A stretch of 64,000 nucleotides of DNA from Larkinella arboricola. GTDB taxonomy: Bacteria; Bacteroidota; Bacteroidia; Cytophagales; Spirosomataceae. The translations under genes were made by a program, and so were the position numbers. The notes beneath the pieces were generated by a model. That model did no database searches. It saw only the letters and a list, made by a program, of their open reading frames with translations, and was not told where the DNA came from. Location: positions 1 through 64,000 of the forward strand of contig NZ_QLMC01000008.1 in NCBI RefSeq assembly GCF_003259745.1, written 5' to 3'. Of this stretch, positions 55,900 to 64,000 are shown piece by piece; the first letter of the stretch is position 1; each line of letters starts with the position of its first letter.

Positions 55900-56982
55900 T
55901 TAGCCCAGCGAATTGACGTAGCTGCCCAGCCACTTTACATTGGCGGAATGATATTGCAGAATTTCCTGAACGCCGGGATCGCTGATGTGGCCTTCAAATT
56001 CTATCAGGAACCAGTAGCGGAAACGGGCACCTTCGCGCAGCGGACGGCTTTCGATTTTGGTGAGGTTGATGTTGCGGGCGTCGAACTCCTGTAGAAACTG
56101 CGCCAGAACCCCCGGTTTGTTGGTATTCGGCAACTGAGCTACGATGGTGGTTTTGTCGTGCCCGCTTTTCTGGTTCACGAAGTCTTTGGCCAGCACCAGA
56201 AACCGTGTACGGTTCAGGTCGGTATCTTCGATGTTGTCAAACAAGACCGGTACCCCGAACAGTTTTGACGCGATATTGGAACAAATCGCAGCAGCTTTGG
56301 GATTCTGAGCCGCCAGTTTTGCCGCTTTGGAGGTGGATTCTACCGGCACCAGTTCGGCGGGCAGACCGTCAAAGTAATCGCGTAAAAACTTGCTGCACTG
56401 TCCGAAGGCAATGTCTTTCGAGTAAATGTGCGTGATCTCGCTCAGTACATCGGTTTGGGTGGCAAAGGTAAAATGCACCGGAATCTGAGCTTCGGCGGCA
56501 ATGACCAGGTCCTTTTCGTTCAGTAAGTCAATGGTTTCGTTGACCACACCCTCCTGATTGTTTTCAATCGGCACGACCCCAAACCGGCACCGACCGGTTT
56601 CGATGCTCTCAAACACCGAGCGGATGGTGGGTAGTGCCAGGTATTCGCTCATGGCTCCAAACCGGCTTTCGGCGGCCTGGTGCGTAAAACTTCCTTCCGG
56701 ACCCAGGTAGGCTACCCGCTCCGGCATTTCCAGGTTTCGGGATACCGCAAAGATTTCCAGGTAAATAGCGTCAATAGCCGCCGGAGTCAGCAAGCCTTTG
56801 CTCGCCTGATGCAGGCGGTCGAGAATCTGCTTTTCCCGTTCGGGACGATAAATGATGGATTTGCTGGATTTCTTCAGTTCGCCAACCTGCCTGACCACCT
56901 CCATGCGTTGGTTGAGCAGTTGCAGCAGTTGGTCGTCGATACTATCAATCTGGATACGAAGGGATTCGAGCGTCACTGGCAA
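55900..56982 (-). CDS. pheA: Chorismate mutase / prephenate dehydratase
   Basis: The 360-residue protein makes phenylpyruvate for phenylalanine synthesis. Residues 1-90 are an AroQ chorismate mutase (IDSIDDQLLQLLNQRM), residues 95-275 a prephenate dehydratase (YLGPEGSFTHQAAESRFG, NRTRFLVLA), and residues 285-355 an ACT domain with the Phe-binding motif KIESRPLREG, which gives feedback inhibition. It converges with ribF and follows parE on the same strand with about 210 bases between. Confidence 0.95.
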   Translation of the reverse strand: MPVTLESLRIQIDSIDDQLLQLLNQRMEVVRQVGELKKSSKSIIYRPEREKQILDRLHQASKGLLTPAAIDAIYLEIFAVSRNLEMPERVAYLGPEGSFTHQAAESRFGAMSEYLALPTIRSVFESIETGRCRFGVVPIENNQEGVVNETIDLLNEKDLVIAAEAQIPVHFTFATQTDVLSEITHIYSKDIAFGQCSKFLRDYFDGLPAELVPVESTSKAAKLAAQNPKAAAICSNIASKLFGVPVLFDNIEDTDLNRTRFLVLAKDFVNQKSGHDKTTIVAQLPNTNKPGVLAQFLQEFDARNINLTKIESRPLREGARFRYWFLIEFEGHISDPGVQEILQYHSANVKWLGSYVNSLG

Positions 56983-57121
56983 AAACGTTTTGGGTAAAAG
57001 CGGGAAGCAATACAGGCTTCAACGCACAAAAATACCCAAAAAATCAGGACGAACGGTTTTAATTTTCTAAATCCGGCCGGGATCTGCCCGGCTTCAGAAA
57101 AAGAGTTGAAGAGGTATAAAA

Positions 57122-57178
57122 TTCTATCGCGGAGTTAAGCGGAGGATATCAGAGGCTCCGCTTAACTCCGCGATAGAA
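57122..57178. repeat. Inverted repeat, family B, copy 2
   Basis: Perfect 23-bp arms (57122-57144 with 57156-57178) sit 12 bases after the parE stop. The core CGCGGAGTTAAGCGGAG is the same as at 25460, 32 kb away. Confidence 0.88.
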
Positions 57179-57189
57179 CTCACTAACTT

Positions 57190-59076
57190 TTAATTCAGCA
57201 CCAGCGCCACTTCCTCCATGTCTTTCTCAATCCGGAGGTTGTCGATAATGAACCGCTGGCGGTCGGGCGTGTTTTTGCCCATGTAGTAGCTCAACAGTTT
57301 CGGAATAGACGTTTCTTTCTCCATAATCACCGGCTCCAGCCGCATATTGTCGCCAATAAACAGCCCGAATTCTTCCGGAGAAATTTCGCCTAATCCCTTA
57401 AACCGGGTGATTTCAACTTTCTTACCGCCTTTCGTTAATTTGTCGATGGCCCGCTGTTTCTCCTCTTCCGAATAGCAGTAAACCGTCTCCTTGTGGTTTT
57501 TTGGATTCCGCACCCGGAACAACGGCGTTTCCAGAATGTACAGGTGACCATTCCGGACCAGATCCGGGAAGAACTGAAGGAAGAACGTCATCATCAACAG
57601 CCGGATGTGCATTCCATCCACGTCGGCGTCGGTGGCAATCACAATGCGGTTGTAGCGCAGACTATCCAGACCGTCTTCAATGTCGAGCGCGTGTTGCAGC
57701 AGGTTAAACTCCTCGTTTTCATACACTACTTTCTTGGTCAGCCCGAAGCAGTTCAACGGTTTCCCGCGAAGGCTGAATACCGCCTGGGTCTGCACGTTCC
57801 GGGATTTGGTAATCGAACCGCTGGCCGAGTCCCCTTCCGTAATGAACAGCGTGGTATTATAGCGATCATCGGCTTTCAGGTCGGGCAGGTGGTTGCGGCA
57901 ATCGCGGAGTTTTTTGTTATGCAGATTGGCTTTCTTGGCCCGATCATTCGCCAGTTTCTTAATTCCGGCCAGTTCTTTCCGTTCCCGTTCCGACTGTTCG
58001 ATCCGCTTCTTGAGGGCATCCCGCGTATCCTGGTGCATGTGCAGGAAGTCGTCGAGCTGGCTTTTTACAAAGTCGATGACAAACGACCGAACACTGGGGC
58101 TGTTTTCGTCGGGTGCCATGTTGATCGAGCCCAGTTTGGTCTTGGTCTGTGATTCAAACACTGGCTCCTGCACCCGAATGCTGATGGCGGCAATGATCGA
58201 CGCCCGGATATCGGAGGCATCGTACTCCTTTTTGAAGTATTCACGGACGGTTTTGACAAAGGCTTCGCGCAAAGCAGCCAGGTGGGTGCCGCCCTGTGTG
58301 GTATACTGACCGTTCACAAACGAATAATATTCTTCGCCGTACTGGTTGCCGTGCGTCAGCGCAATTTCAATATCCCCGCCTTTGAGGTGAATAATTGGAT
58401 ACCGCAGCGCTTCCTCGTCGGTTTTATTCCGCAACAGATCGAGCAGACCATTCTGCGAGACGTATTTCTGACCGTTGAAATTAATGGTTAACCCGGCGTT
58501 GAGGTAGCAGTAATTCCAGATCATGTTTTCCAGAAACTGCGGGATGTAATGGAAGTTCTTGAACACCGTGTTGTCCGGTTCAAAAATTACCAGCGTACCA
58601 TTGCGCTGATTGGAGGTATCCTCACCCTGACGCACCAGCACACCGCGTTCGAATTCGGCCCAGACGGTTTTGCCATCCCGGTACGACTGCACCCGGAAAA
58701 ACGCGGATAAGGCGTTAACGGCTTTGGTACCGACCCCGTTCAGACCGACCGATTTCTGAAAGGCCCCGGAATCATATTTCCCACCGGTATTGATTTTGGA
58801 AACCACATCGACCACTTTACCCAGCGGAATACCGCGGCCGTAATCCCGTACTTCCACGCGGTGGTCGGTTACTTTAATTTCGATCAGCTTACCGTTGCCC
58901 ATCACGTGTTCATCGATGCAGTTGTCGATGACTTCTTTGATCAAAACATAAATACCGTCATCAGCGGCCGAACCATCGCCCAGTTTACCAATGTACATAC
59001 CGGGCCGAAGCCGAATATGCTCACGCCAGTCGAGAGATCGAATGCTGTCTTCGGTGTATTGTTGATTACTGTCCAT
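57190..59076 (-). CDS. parE: DNA topoisomerase IV subunit B
   Basis: The 628-residue protein has the GHKL ATPase ([37 protein letters not shown]), the transducer region and the TOPRIM domain ([26 protein letters not shown]). It supplies the energy for decatenation with ParC. ATPase and TOPRIM motifs are standard; length fits ParE rather than the longer GyrB. parC is not in the window. Confidence 0.93.
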   Translation of the reverse strand: MDSNQQYTEDSIRSLDWREHIRLRPGMYIGKLGDGSAADDGIYVLIKEVIDNCIDEHVMGNGKLIEIKVTDHRVEVRDYGRGIPLGKVVDVVSKINTGGKYDSGAFQKSVGLNGVGTKAVNALSAFFRVQSYRDGKTVWAEFERGVLVRQGEDTSNQRNGTLVIFEPDNTVFKNFHYIPQFLENMIWNYCYLNAGLTINFNGQKYVSQNGLLDLLRNKTDEEALRYPIIHLKGGDIEIALTHGNQYGEEYYSFVNGQYTTQGGTHLAALREAFVKTVREYFKKEYDASDIRASIIAAISIRVQEPVFESQTKTKLGSINMAPDENSPSVRSFVIDFVKSQLDDFLHMHQDTRDALKKRIEQSERERKELAGIKKLANDRAKKANLHNKKLRDCRNHLPDLKADDRYNTTLFITEGDSASGSITKSRNVQTQAVFSLRGKPLNCFGLTKKVVYENEEFNLLQHALDIEDGLDSLRYNRIVIATDADVDGMHIRLLMMTFFLQFFPDLVRNGHLYILETPLFRVRNPKNHKETVYCYSEEEKQRAIDKLTKGGKKVEITRFKGLGEISPEEFGLFIGDNMRLEPVIMEKETSIPKLLSYYMGKNTPDRQRFIIDNLRIEKDMEEVALVLN

Positions 59077-59398
59077 TAGATGACTATTAAACGGATTTTT
59101 ATTTGGGATGCTTCAAAAAAAATGCTTTTCCTGGCAAAAACCGGCACGGATTGTGTGACGGATGTTCGCAAAATATGAAATTTTAGTCTTTAAAAAGAAA
59201 ATGTTTAAAAAGTAGTAAAAGTTCGTTTACTTTGTAGCGCAAAGTGCGTTAAATTACATCAATACACGTTTTATTACCGTTAGTAAACATAATGTGACTG
59301 AGATTGAGCGTCCAGGAACGGCCGTACACATTCTTAAAAATATGCAAAAATCTCCACAATACCATTTTTTTAGCTCAAAATTTTTCGCCTTCTCTTCG
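59077..59398. other. AT-rich divergent intergenic region, parE and SLBB genes
   Basis: About 320 bases. ACTTTG/CAAAGT (59229-59234 and 59240-59245) is a small inverted repeat; TTACTTTG within it is close to a -7 element. The SLBB frame is open back to a GTG at 59294, but this extension is not used here. Confidence 0.45.
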
Positions 59399-61996
59399 AT
59401 GCAATTTTTCCGCAAAACGCTTCTCGGTGTCGTGCTGATCTGCACGGGCTTGCAGGCAACTGCTCAGGTTATTCAGGCTCCCTCGGCCCCTACATCTGCC
59501 CCCGCCACACTTCCAGCCGGTGTACCCCGCCCGGGACAGGCCCCCGGGGGTCAGCTTCCGGGACAAACCGGTACAACGCCCCGCGGTCAAACGCAGGGAA
59601 CGCTTCCAGGCGCTACGCAACAGGGAACGCGCGGGCAGGCCGGACAAACCGGTGCAGGCCAACAGGGTGCTAACCAGCAAGGCGGCCGCGGACAGGCCGG
59701 ACAGGGTACGGGTACCGCTCAGCAAGGGCAACAAGGCCAGCAAGGTCAGCAAACGGGGGCCGGAATCGACGCCAACGGTGCTGAAGGGGTTGGCGCCACC
59801 GACGAGCCGCTTGGAGATGTGGACAATACGCAGCTCAAAACGGAACAGGAACTGCAACGCGAACGGGAGCTGGCCGCTCAACGTCGCAAATTATTCGGTT
59901 ATCAGCTTTTCAACGATCCGGCCAACGGAAATACCTTCCAGCCAAACCTCAACATCGCAACCCCAAAAGGGTACGTAGTGGGTCCGAACGATGAACTGAA
60001 CATCAACATCTACGGCTATTCGGAAGCAACTTATCCGACTGTCGTTAACCCCGACGGTTTTATATACATTCAGCGGGTTGGCCCAATTCATGTAGCGGGT
60101 TTGACCATCGAGCAGGCCAAAAGCCGTATTCTGGAACGCCTGTCAAAAATTTATGTTGGTTTGAAAAGCGGTTCATACGGTCCGGCCAACACCTACATGG
60201 TAGTAACCCTGGGCGATATTCGCAGCATCCGGGTAACAGTGACGGGCGAGGCCATTCGTCCGGGAACCTACACGGTTTCGTCGCTCTCAACGGCCATGAA
60301 CGTGATTTATCAGGCCGGTGGCCCCAGCGAAATTGGTTCGTTCCGGAATGTACAGGTGATCCGCAACAACCGGGTAGTCGCGTCCCTCGACTTATACGAC
60401 TTCCTGACCACTGGCGTGCAGCGGAATGACGTCCGGCTCCAGGATAACGACAACATCCGTTTTACCACGTACAAAGCACACGTGGAGATCACCGGATCGA
60501 CCCGGCGCAACAACATTTTTGAAATGCTGCCCGGCGAGCCGATGGCCCGTCTGCTCGAATTAGCCGGCGGCTTTACCAGCAATGCCTACAAAGCCCGCAT
60601 CAAGGTAACCCGGTTTACCAAGCGGGAACTGAAGATGATCGACGTAGTGGAAACAGAGTTTCCAACGTTCCCGATGGAAGACGGTGATCAGGTTTCGGTG
60701 GAAGCCGTGCTGGTTCGGTTCGAAAACCAGGTGGGTATTCAGGGCGCCGTATTCCGGCCGGGTGTTTATTCACTCGACCAGAACAAAACGCTCAGACAAC
60801 TGATTGCCAGCGCGGAGGGCCTAAAAGGCGACGCGTTCACGGGCCGCATCCAGATTGTTCGTACCCGTGAGGATATGGCAATCGACAATATATCCTTAAA
60901 TTTGGCGGATATCATCAACGGTGCGCAACCGGACGTTCAGTTGCAACGCGAAGATCAGGTCATTATTCCGTCCCGGTTCGAGATGGCCGAGTTTGCCGAC
61001 ATCAGCATTACCGGCGAGGTGATCACGCCCATTGAGGCAACACCGTATGTAGCCAATATGACGCTCGAAGACCTGATTCTGCGGGCGGGCGGCCTCAAGG
61101 AATCGGCTGCGGCTGCCCAGATTGAGATTGTTCGGCGCAAAAAAGATGTGGAAGTAAATTCCAAGTCGGCCCAGGTTTCGGAAATTTACCGATTCAACGT
61201 AGACCGTGATCTAACCATCAAATCGACCGACAGCAAGTTCATGCTCTATCCGTATGATCAGGTTATCGTACGGCGGTCGCCCAACTACCGGATACAAACG
61301 TTTGTAACCGTAGAGGGTGAAGTCGTGATGCCGGGCGAATACCCTGTGGTTACGAAAGATCAGCGAATTTCGGATCTGGTGAAAATGGCGGGTGGGCTGA
61401 CACCGTTCGCATATGTGCCGGGTGCCACGCTTGTTCGGGAAATTCGTCTGAGCGAAGCGGAAAAGGAAATTCGCCAGCAAACCATCCAGGAACTGGCCGA
61501 TGACAGCCCCAAAGCCGTGGTACGGCCCGAGGCAGCGAATCAGAATACCCAGCAGCTTATCGGGATTAATCTTGAAAAAATCATGAACGATCCCGGCTCG
61601 ATGGAAGATATGATTTTGCAGGAAGGTGATGAATTGCGGATTCCGAAGCAACTGGAAACCGTACGCGTTGGCGGAGAAGTTCTGCTGCCTACTACGGCGA
61701 AATACCGCCGGGGCCAATCGTTCCAGGATTATATTTCACAGGCCGGTGGTTTCACCAGCCGTTCGGCCCGGAAACGTGCTTATGTGGTGTATGCCAACGG
61801 TTCGGCGGACCGCACACGCCGGTTTGCATTCTTCAACGTTTACCCCCGTGTTGAACCCGGTTCGGAAATCATTGTTCCGCAATCAACGAAAGGCGAGTTG
61901 ACTCCTTTGCAGATTATCCAAAGTACAACCGGAGTGTTGGGCTCAGTTATGACGCTGATCGTTGCCGTACTGTCTTTTAGAGCATTAGCCAATTAA
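59399..61996 (+). CDS. SLBB-domain polysaccharide export protein
   Basis: The 865-residue protein has a signal peptide (residues 1-23, LQATAQ) and then a Gly/Gln/Ala/Thr-rich low-complexity stretch (about 30-135). A Poly_export domain (GPNDELNINIYGYSEATYPT) is followed by about six SLBB units (VTGEAIRPGTYTV, QGAVFRPGVYSL, ITGEVITP, VEGEVVMPGEYPV, VGGEVLLPTTAKY). A C-terminal hydrophobic helix (SVMTLIVAVLSFRAL) anchors it. It is the Wza-like outer-membrane exporter part of the locus. ATG 59399 gives the signal peptide; earlier ATG 59342 is possible. Confidence 0.9.
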   Translation: MQFFRKTLLGVVLICTGLQATAQVIQAPSAPTSAPATLPAGVPRPGQAPGGQLPGQTGTTPRGQTQGTLPGATQQGTRGQAGQTGAGQQGANQQGGRGQAGQGTGTAQQGQQGQQGQQTGAGIDANGAEGVGATDEPLGDVDNTQLKTEQELQRERELAAQRRKLFGYQLFNDPANGNTFQPNLNIATPKGYVVGPNDELNINIYGYSEATYPTVVNPDGFIYIQRVGPIHVAGLTIEQAKSRILERLSKIYVGLKSGSYGPANTYMVVTLGDIRSIRVTVTGEAIRPGTYTVSSLSTAMNVIYQAGGPSEIGSFRNVQVIRNNRVVASLDLYDFLTTGVQRNDVRLQDNDNIRFTTYKAHVEITGSTRRNNIFEMLPGEPMARLLELAGGFTSNAYKARIKVTRFTKRELKMIDVVETEFPTFPMEDGDQVSVEAVLVRFENQVGIQGAVFRPGVYSLDQNKTLRQLIASAEGLKGDAFTGRIQIVRTREDMAIDNISLNLADIINGAQPDVQLQREDQVIIPSRFEMAEFADISITGEVITPIEATPYVANMTLEDLILRAGGLKESAAAAQIEIVRRKKDVEVNSKSAQVSEIYRFNVDRDLTIKSTDSKFMLYPYDQVIVRRSPNYRIQTFVTVEGEVVMPGEYPVVTKDQRISDLVKMAGGLTPFAYVPGATLVREIRLSEAEKEIRQQTIQELADDSPKAVVRPEAANQNTQQLIGINLEKIMNDPGSMEDMILQEGDELRIPKQLETVRVGGEVLLPTTAKYRRGQSFQDYISQAGGFTSRSARKRAYVVYANGSADRTRRFAFFNVYPRVEPGSEIIVPQSTKGELTPLQIIQSTTGVLGSVMTLIVAVLSFRALAN

Positions 61997-62016
61997 TATC
62001 GGTCAAGCTTTTTATT

Positions 62017-63129
62017 ATGGAAACAATCGATTCAAGAAAACAGGACAATAACGGCCTGCCACCCGATCAAATCTCTCCGAAGGAGGTGGTCAACCGGTTT
62101 ATCGTATTTAAAAACCAGGTTGTTCGTAGCTGGAAACTGATTGCCATCTTTATGGTTCTCGGTGGGGTTATTGGTTTTATCATTGATTTGAATCAGGATA
62201 CCCGTCCAACCTACACGGCCTACATCACATTCAACCTCGGCGGTGGCTCTTCCACCGGTGCTATGGGTGATCTGGGTGGTCTGGCCAGCATGTTCGGGCT
62301 GGGCGGAGGTGCGCCGGAAGCAAACATCTTTACAGGTGAAAACTTCCTGTATTACGTCGTTTCACGCCCAATCATTACCCGCTCCCTGCTGAAAGAGGTT
62401 GATACACTGGGTATTGCGAATGATACGGTGCACAAAGACCTGATGATTAATTATTACATTCAGCACGGTGGTATTCGGGATGATGAATGGGAAGAAGACG
62501 ACACGCTGCGCAACTTCCGGTTTGTCCGTGGGAAAGACCCGAAAACGTTCACACGCATCGAGAATAAAGCACTGGATGGCGTTTTCAACCGCATCAAGGG
62601 CGAAACAAGCATTGCTCAGCTCGACCGGAAGTCGTCGTTTCTAACGCTCCGGACGGGGCAGCACGCGGAGCATCTGGCGAAGGTATGGGTGGAAACGCTG
62701 CTGGAAACCGTGCAGGAAGATTACACGCAAAAGCAGAACAAGAAAACCAACGAAATGCTGAAGCTGATGGACCGTCGCCTGGATTCGCTCCGGGTTGTGT
62801 TGGGTCGAAATGATGCCAGTCTGGCCCGGTACATTGACCAAAACCAGCAGATTGTTGTAGCCGAAGGCCAATTGCAGCAAACGAAATTGACCCGGAACTC
62901 GTCGTTCCTCCAGCAAATGTATTATTCGACGGTTCAGAGCGTTGATAACCTGAAGTTAAGTCTGATCAAAGAAGCTCCGCTGTTTACGATTGTCGAACCC
63001 GTAGCGCTCCCGTTGTTCAAGGAAAGCCACCAACCGTTTGCCATGAAAACCGGGCTGGTGCTGGGGCTAATGCTGGGGCTAATTGCGATCTTCCTGAAAG
63101 TAACGTACCAAAGTATCATGCAGAGCTAA
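62017..63129 (+). CDS. Wzz-like chain-length determinant / polysaccharide co-polymerase
   Basis: The 370-residue protein has two membrane helices (about 42-60 and 343-366) around a long periplasmic part with coiled-coil-like sequence, the Wzz topology. The C-terminal helix is preceded by VEPVALPLFKESHQPFA, the proline-rich segment typical of Wzz. It lacks a tyrosine kinase domain. It starts 20 bases after the SLBB gene and is probably in one operon with it. Confidence 0.88.
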   Translation: METIDSRKQDNNGLPPDQISPKEVVNRFIVFKNQVVRSWKLIAIFMVLGGVIGFIIDLNQDTRPTYTAYITFNLGGGSSTGAMGDLGGLASMFGLGGGAPEANIFTGENFLYYVVSRPIITRSLLKEVDTLGIANDTVHKDLMINYYIQHGGIRDDEWEEDDTLRNFRFVRGKDPKTFTRIENKALDGVFNRIKGETSIAQLDRKSSFLTLRTGQHAEHLAKVWVETLLETVQEDYTQKQNKKTNEMLKLMDRRLDSLRVVLGRNDASLARYIDQNQQIVVAEGQLQQTKLTRNSSFLQQMYYSTVQSVDNLKLSLIKEAPLFTIVEPVALPLFKESHQPFAMKTGLVLGLMLGLIAIFLKVTYQSIMQS

Positions 63130-63137
63130 TTAGTCTG

Positions 63138-63188
63138 TAACGGGAACTAAGGAAAACCGCCTGCCAGCCTCTTCCTTAGTTCCCGTTA
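63138..63188. repeat. Inverted repeat between Wzz-like and ABC permease genes
   Basis: Perfect 17-bp arms (63138-63154 with 63172-63188) begin eight bases after the Wzz-like stop. No T run follows at once, so it may tune rather than stop transcription into the permease gene. Confidence 0.8.
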
Positions 63189-63231
63189 GTTAGTTTCTTG
63201 TCCTCTGTTCACTTTTCGTTAAAACAAATCT

Positions 63232-64000
63232 GTGAAAACACACGAAGTGGTTATTGAAGCGGGTCGGTCAGAAAGACATTACTGGCGCGATCTGTGGAGA
63301 AATCGGGAATTACTTTATATTTTATCGGTACGCGACATTTCCGTTCGCTATAAGCAGACGGTTCTGGGCACCTCCTGGAGTCTGATCCGTCCGTTGATTA
63401 CCATGCTGATCATGTTTTTCGTGTTCAGCAAAGTAGCCAAACTCAAAGGTGATCCGGGCATTCCCTACCCGCTGATGATTCTGGCCGGTCTGACCATCTG
63501 GACGTTTTTTTCGAATGCCTTTACCCAGATCAGCACCAGCATCACGGCCAACGCCAACCTGGTAACCAAAGTATACTTTCCCCGGCTTATCATGCCGCTC
63601 AGTTCATCGGTCGTCAGCTTCATCGACTTCCTGGTTTCGCTGGGTTTGTTTATTGTTCTGGCCATCTGGTATCAATTCTGGCCCGACTGGCACATTCTGT
63701 TTCTTCCCTTCTTTATCCTGCTGGCGCTACTGGCATCGTTTGCTTTTGGTCTTATCTTTGCGGTATTGAACGTCAGGTTCCGGGACATTGGGCAACTCAT
63801 TCCGTTTATCGTTCAAATTGGCTTTTACGCCTGCCCAATTGCTTACAGTAGCCGGCTGGTCGAAGGAAATTCCGGTGAGTGGTGGCATCCGTTGTATTAT
63901 CTGAACCCGATGGTCGGTATTATCGACGGCTTCAAATGGTCGTTATTGGGCGAGAATGCTTTTTTCAAGCCCGGCAGCGTTATCAATTCGGTCATCATAG
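63232..64000 (+). CDS. ABC-2 type polysaccharide export permease, 3' end missing
   Basis: An open frame runs from GTG 63232 to the window edge without a stop. The product (256 codons seen) has RDLWRNRELLYILSVRDI, YKQTVLGTSWSLIRP and a helix MLIMFFVFSKVAKL, the Wzm/KpsM/TagG start, and then several membrane helices. It exports polysaccharide with an ATP-binding partner that should lie beyond the window. An ATG-based start was not found near, so the GTG start is inferred from the conserved N terminus. Confidence 0.88.
   Translation, partial: MKTHEVVIEAGRSERHYWRDLWRNRELLYILSVRDISVRYKQTVLGTSWSLIRPLITMLIMFFVFSKVAKLKGDPGIPYPLMILAGLTIWTFFSNAFTQISTSITANANLVTKVYFPRLIMPLSSSVVSFIDFLVSLGLFIVLAIWYQFWPDWHILFLPFFILLALLASFAFGLIFAVLNVRFRDIGQLIPFIVQIGFYACPIAYSSRLVEGNSGEWWHPLYYLNPMVGIIDGFKWSLLGENAFFKPGSVINSVII

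Noticed and set aside
59540-59760. Tandem repeat locus outside genes
   Set aside because: It is coding low-complexity sequence within the SLBB protein, in frame through its whole length.

Overview
The window looks like chromosomal DNA of a Bacteroidota bacterium, most likely Cytophagales close to Spirosoma or Larkinella. This is inferred from gene content: an ftsX-DUF3098-uppP-truB-ribF cluster, transketolase carried as two separate subunits, a fused isobutyryl-CoA mutase, TAnnTTTG-like promoter elements and few Shine-Dalgarno sites. Coding density is high and I saw no rRNA, tRNA, CRISPR array, insertion sequence or prophage.

Layout. 1-10 kb: end of a phosphorylase-like gene, secreted lipase, malate:quinone oxidoreductase, nucleoside permease, an unknown secreted protein, MutS and a SpoU-type RNA methyltransferase. 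10-24 kb: a Lys/Ala-rich basic protein, an orphan sensor kinase, a 1260-residue ThuA/dehydrogenase/CARDB/cupredoxin lipoprotein behind a Gfo/Idh oxidoreductase with a divergent AraC regulator, an orphan sigma-54 response regulator, a hydrolase, a radical SAM protein and a LolD-like ATPase. 24-35 kb: sucC, M48 and M23 peptidases, an FAH-family hydrolase, a Bcp peroxidase, the split transketolase operon and an ECF sigma/anti-sigma-like set. 35-46 kb: HD hydrolase, a nucleotide-transporter-like/HEAT/cNMP fusion, IcmF and a GH63-type glucosidase. 46-57 kb: TPR protein, DoxX, AraC/aldehyde dehydrogenase/DUF779, the cell-envelope/ribF cluster and PheA. 57-64 kb: ParE, then the start of a polysaccharide export locus (SLBB protein, Wzz-like protein, ABC permease running off the window).

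The most unusual feature is at 30606-32182. An AT-rich AAA ATPase plus a TOPRIM/DUF4276-like protein sit exactly between the two transketolase subunit genes, with start/stop overlaps that keep the whole run translationally coupled. The gene pair resembles known two-gene anti-phage modules (PARIS, AbiL and RloAB types). The first 50 or so codons of the ATPase have host-like composition and the rest does not, which suggests a chimera or partial replacement.

A second theme is a set of long, imperfect intergenic inverted repeats, at least eleven, placed at gene ends. Two pairs share sequence over several kilobases (12441 with 20071; 25460 with 57122), so these are dispersed repeat families and not only terminators. 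One of them encodes the C-terminal tail of the sensor kinase.
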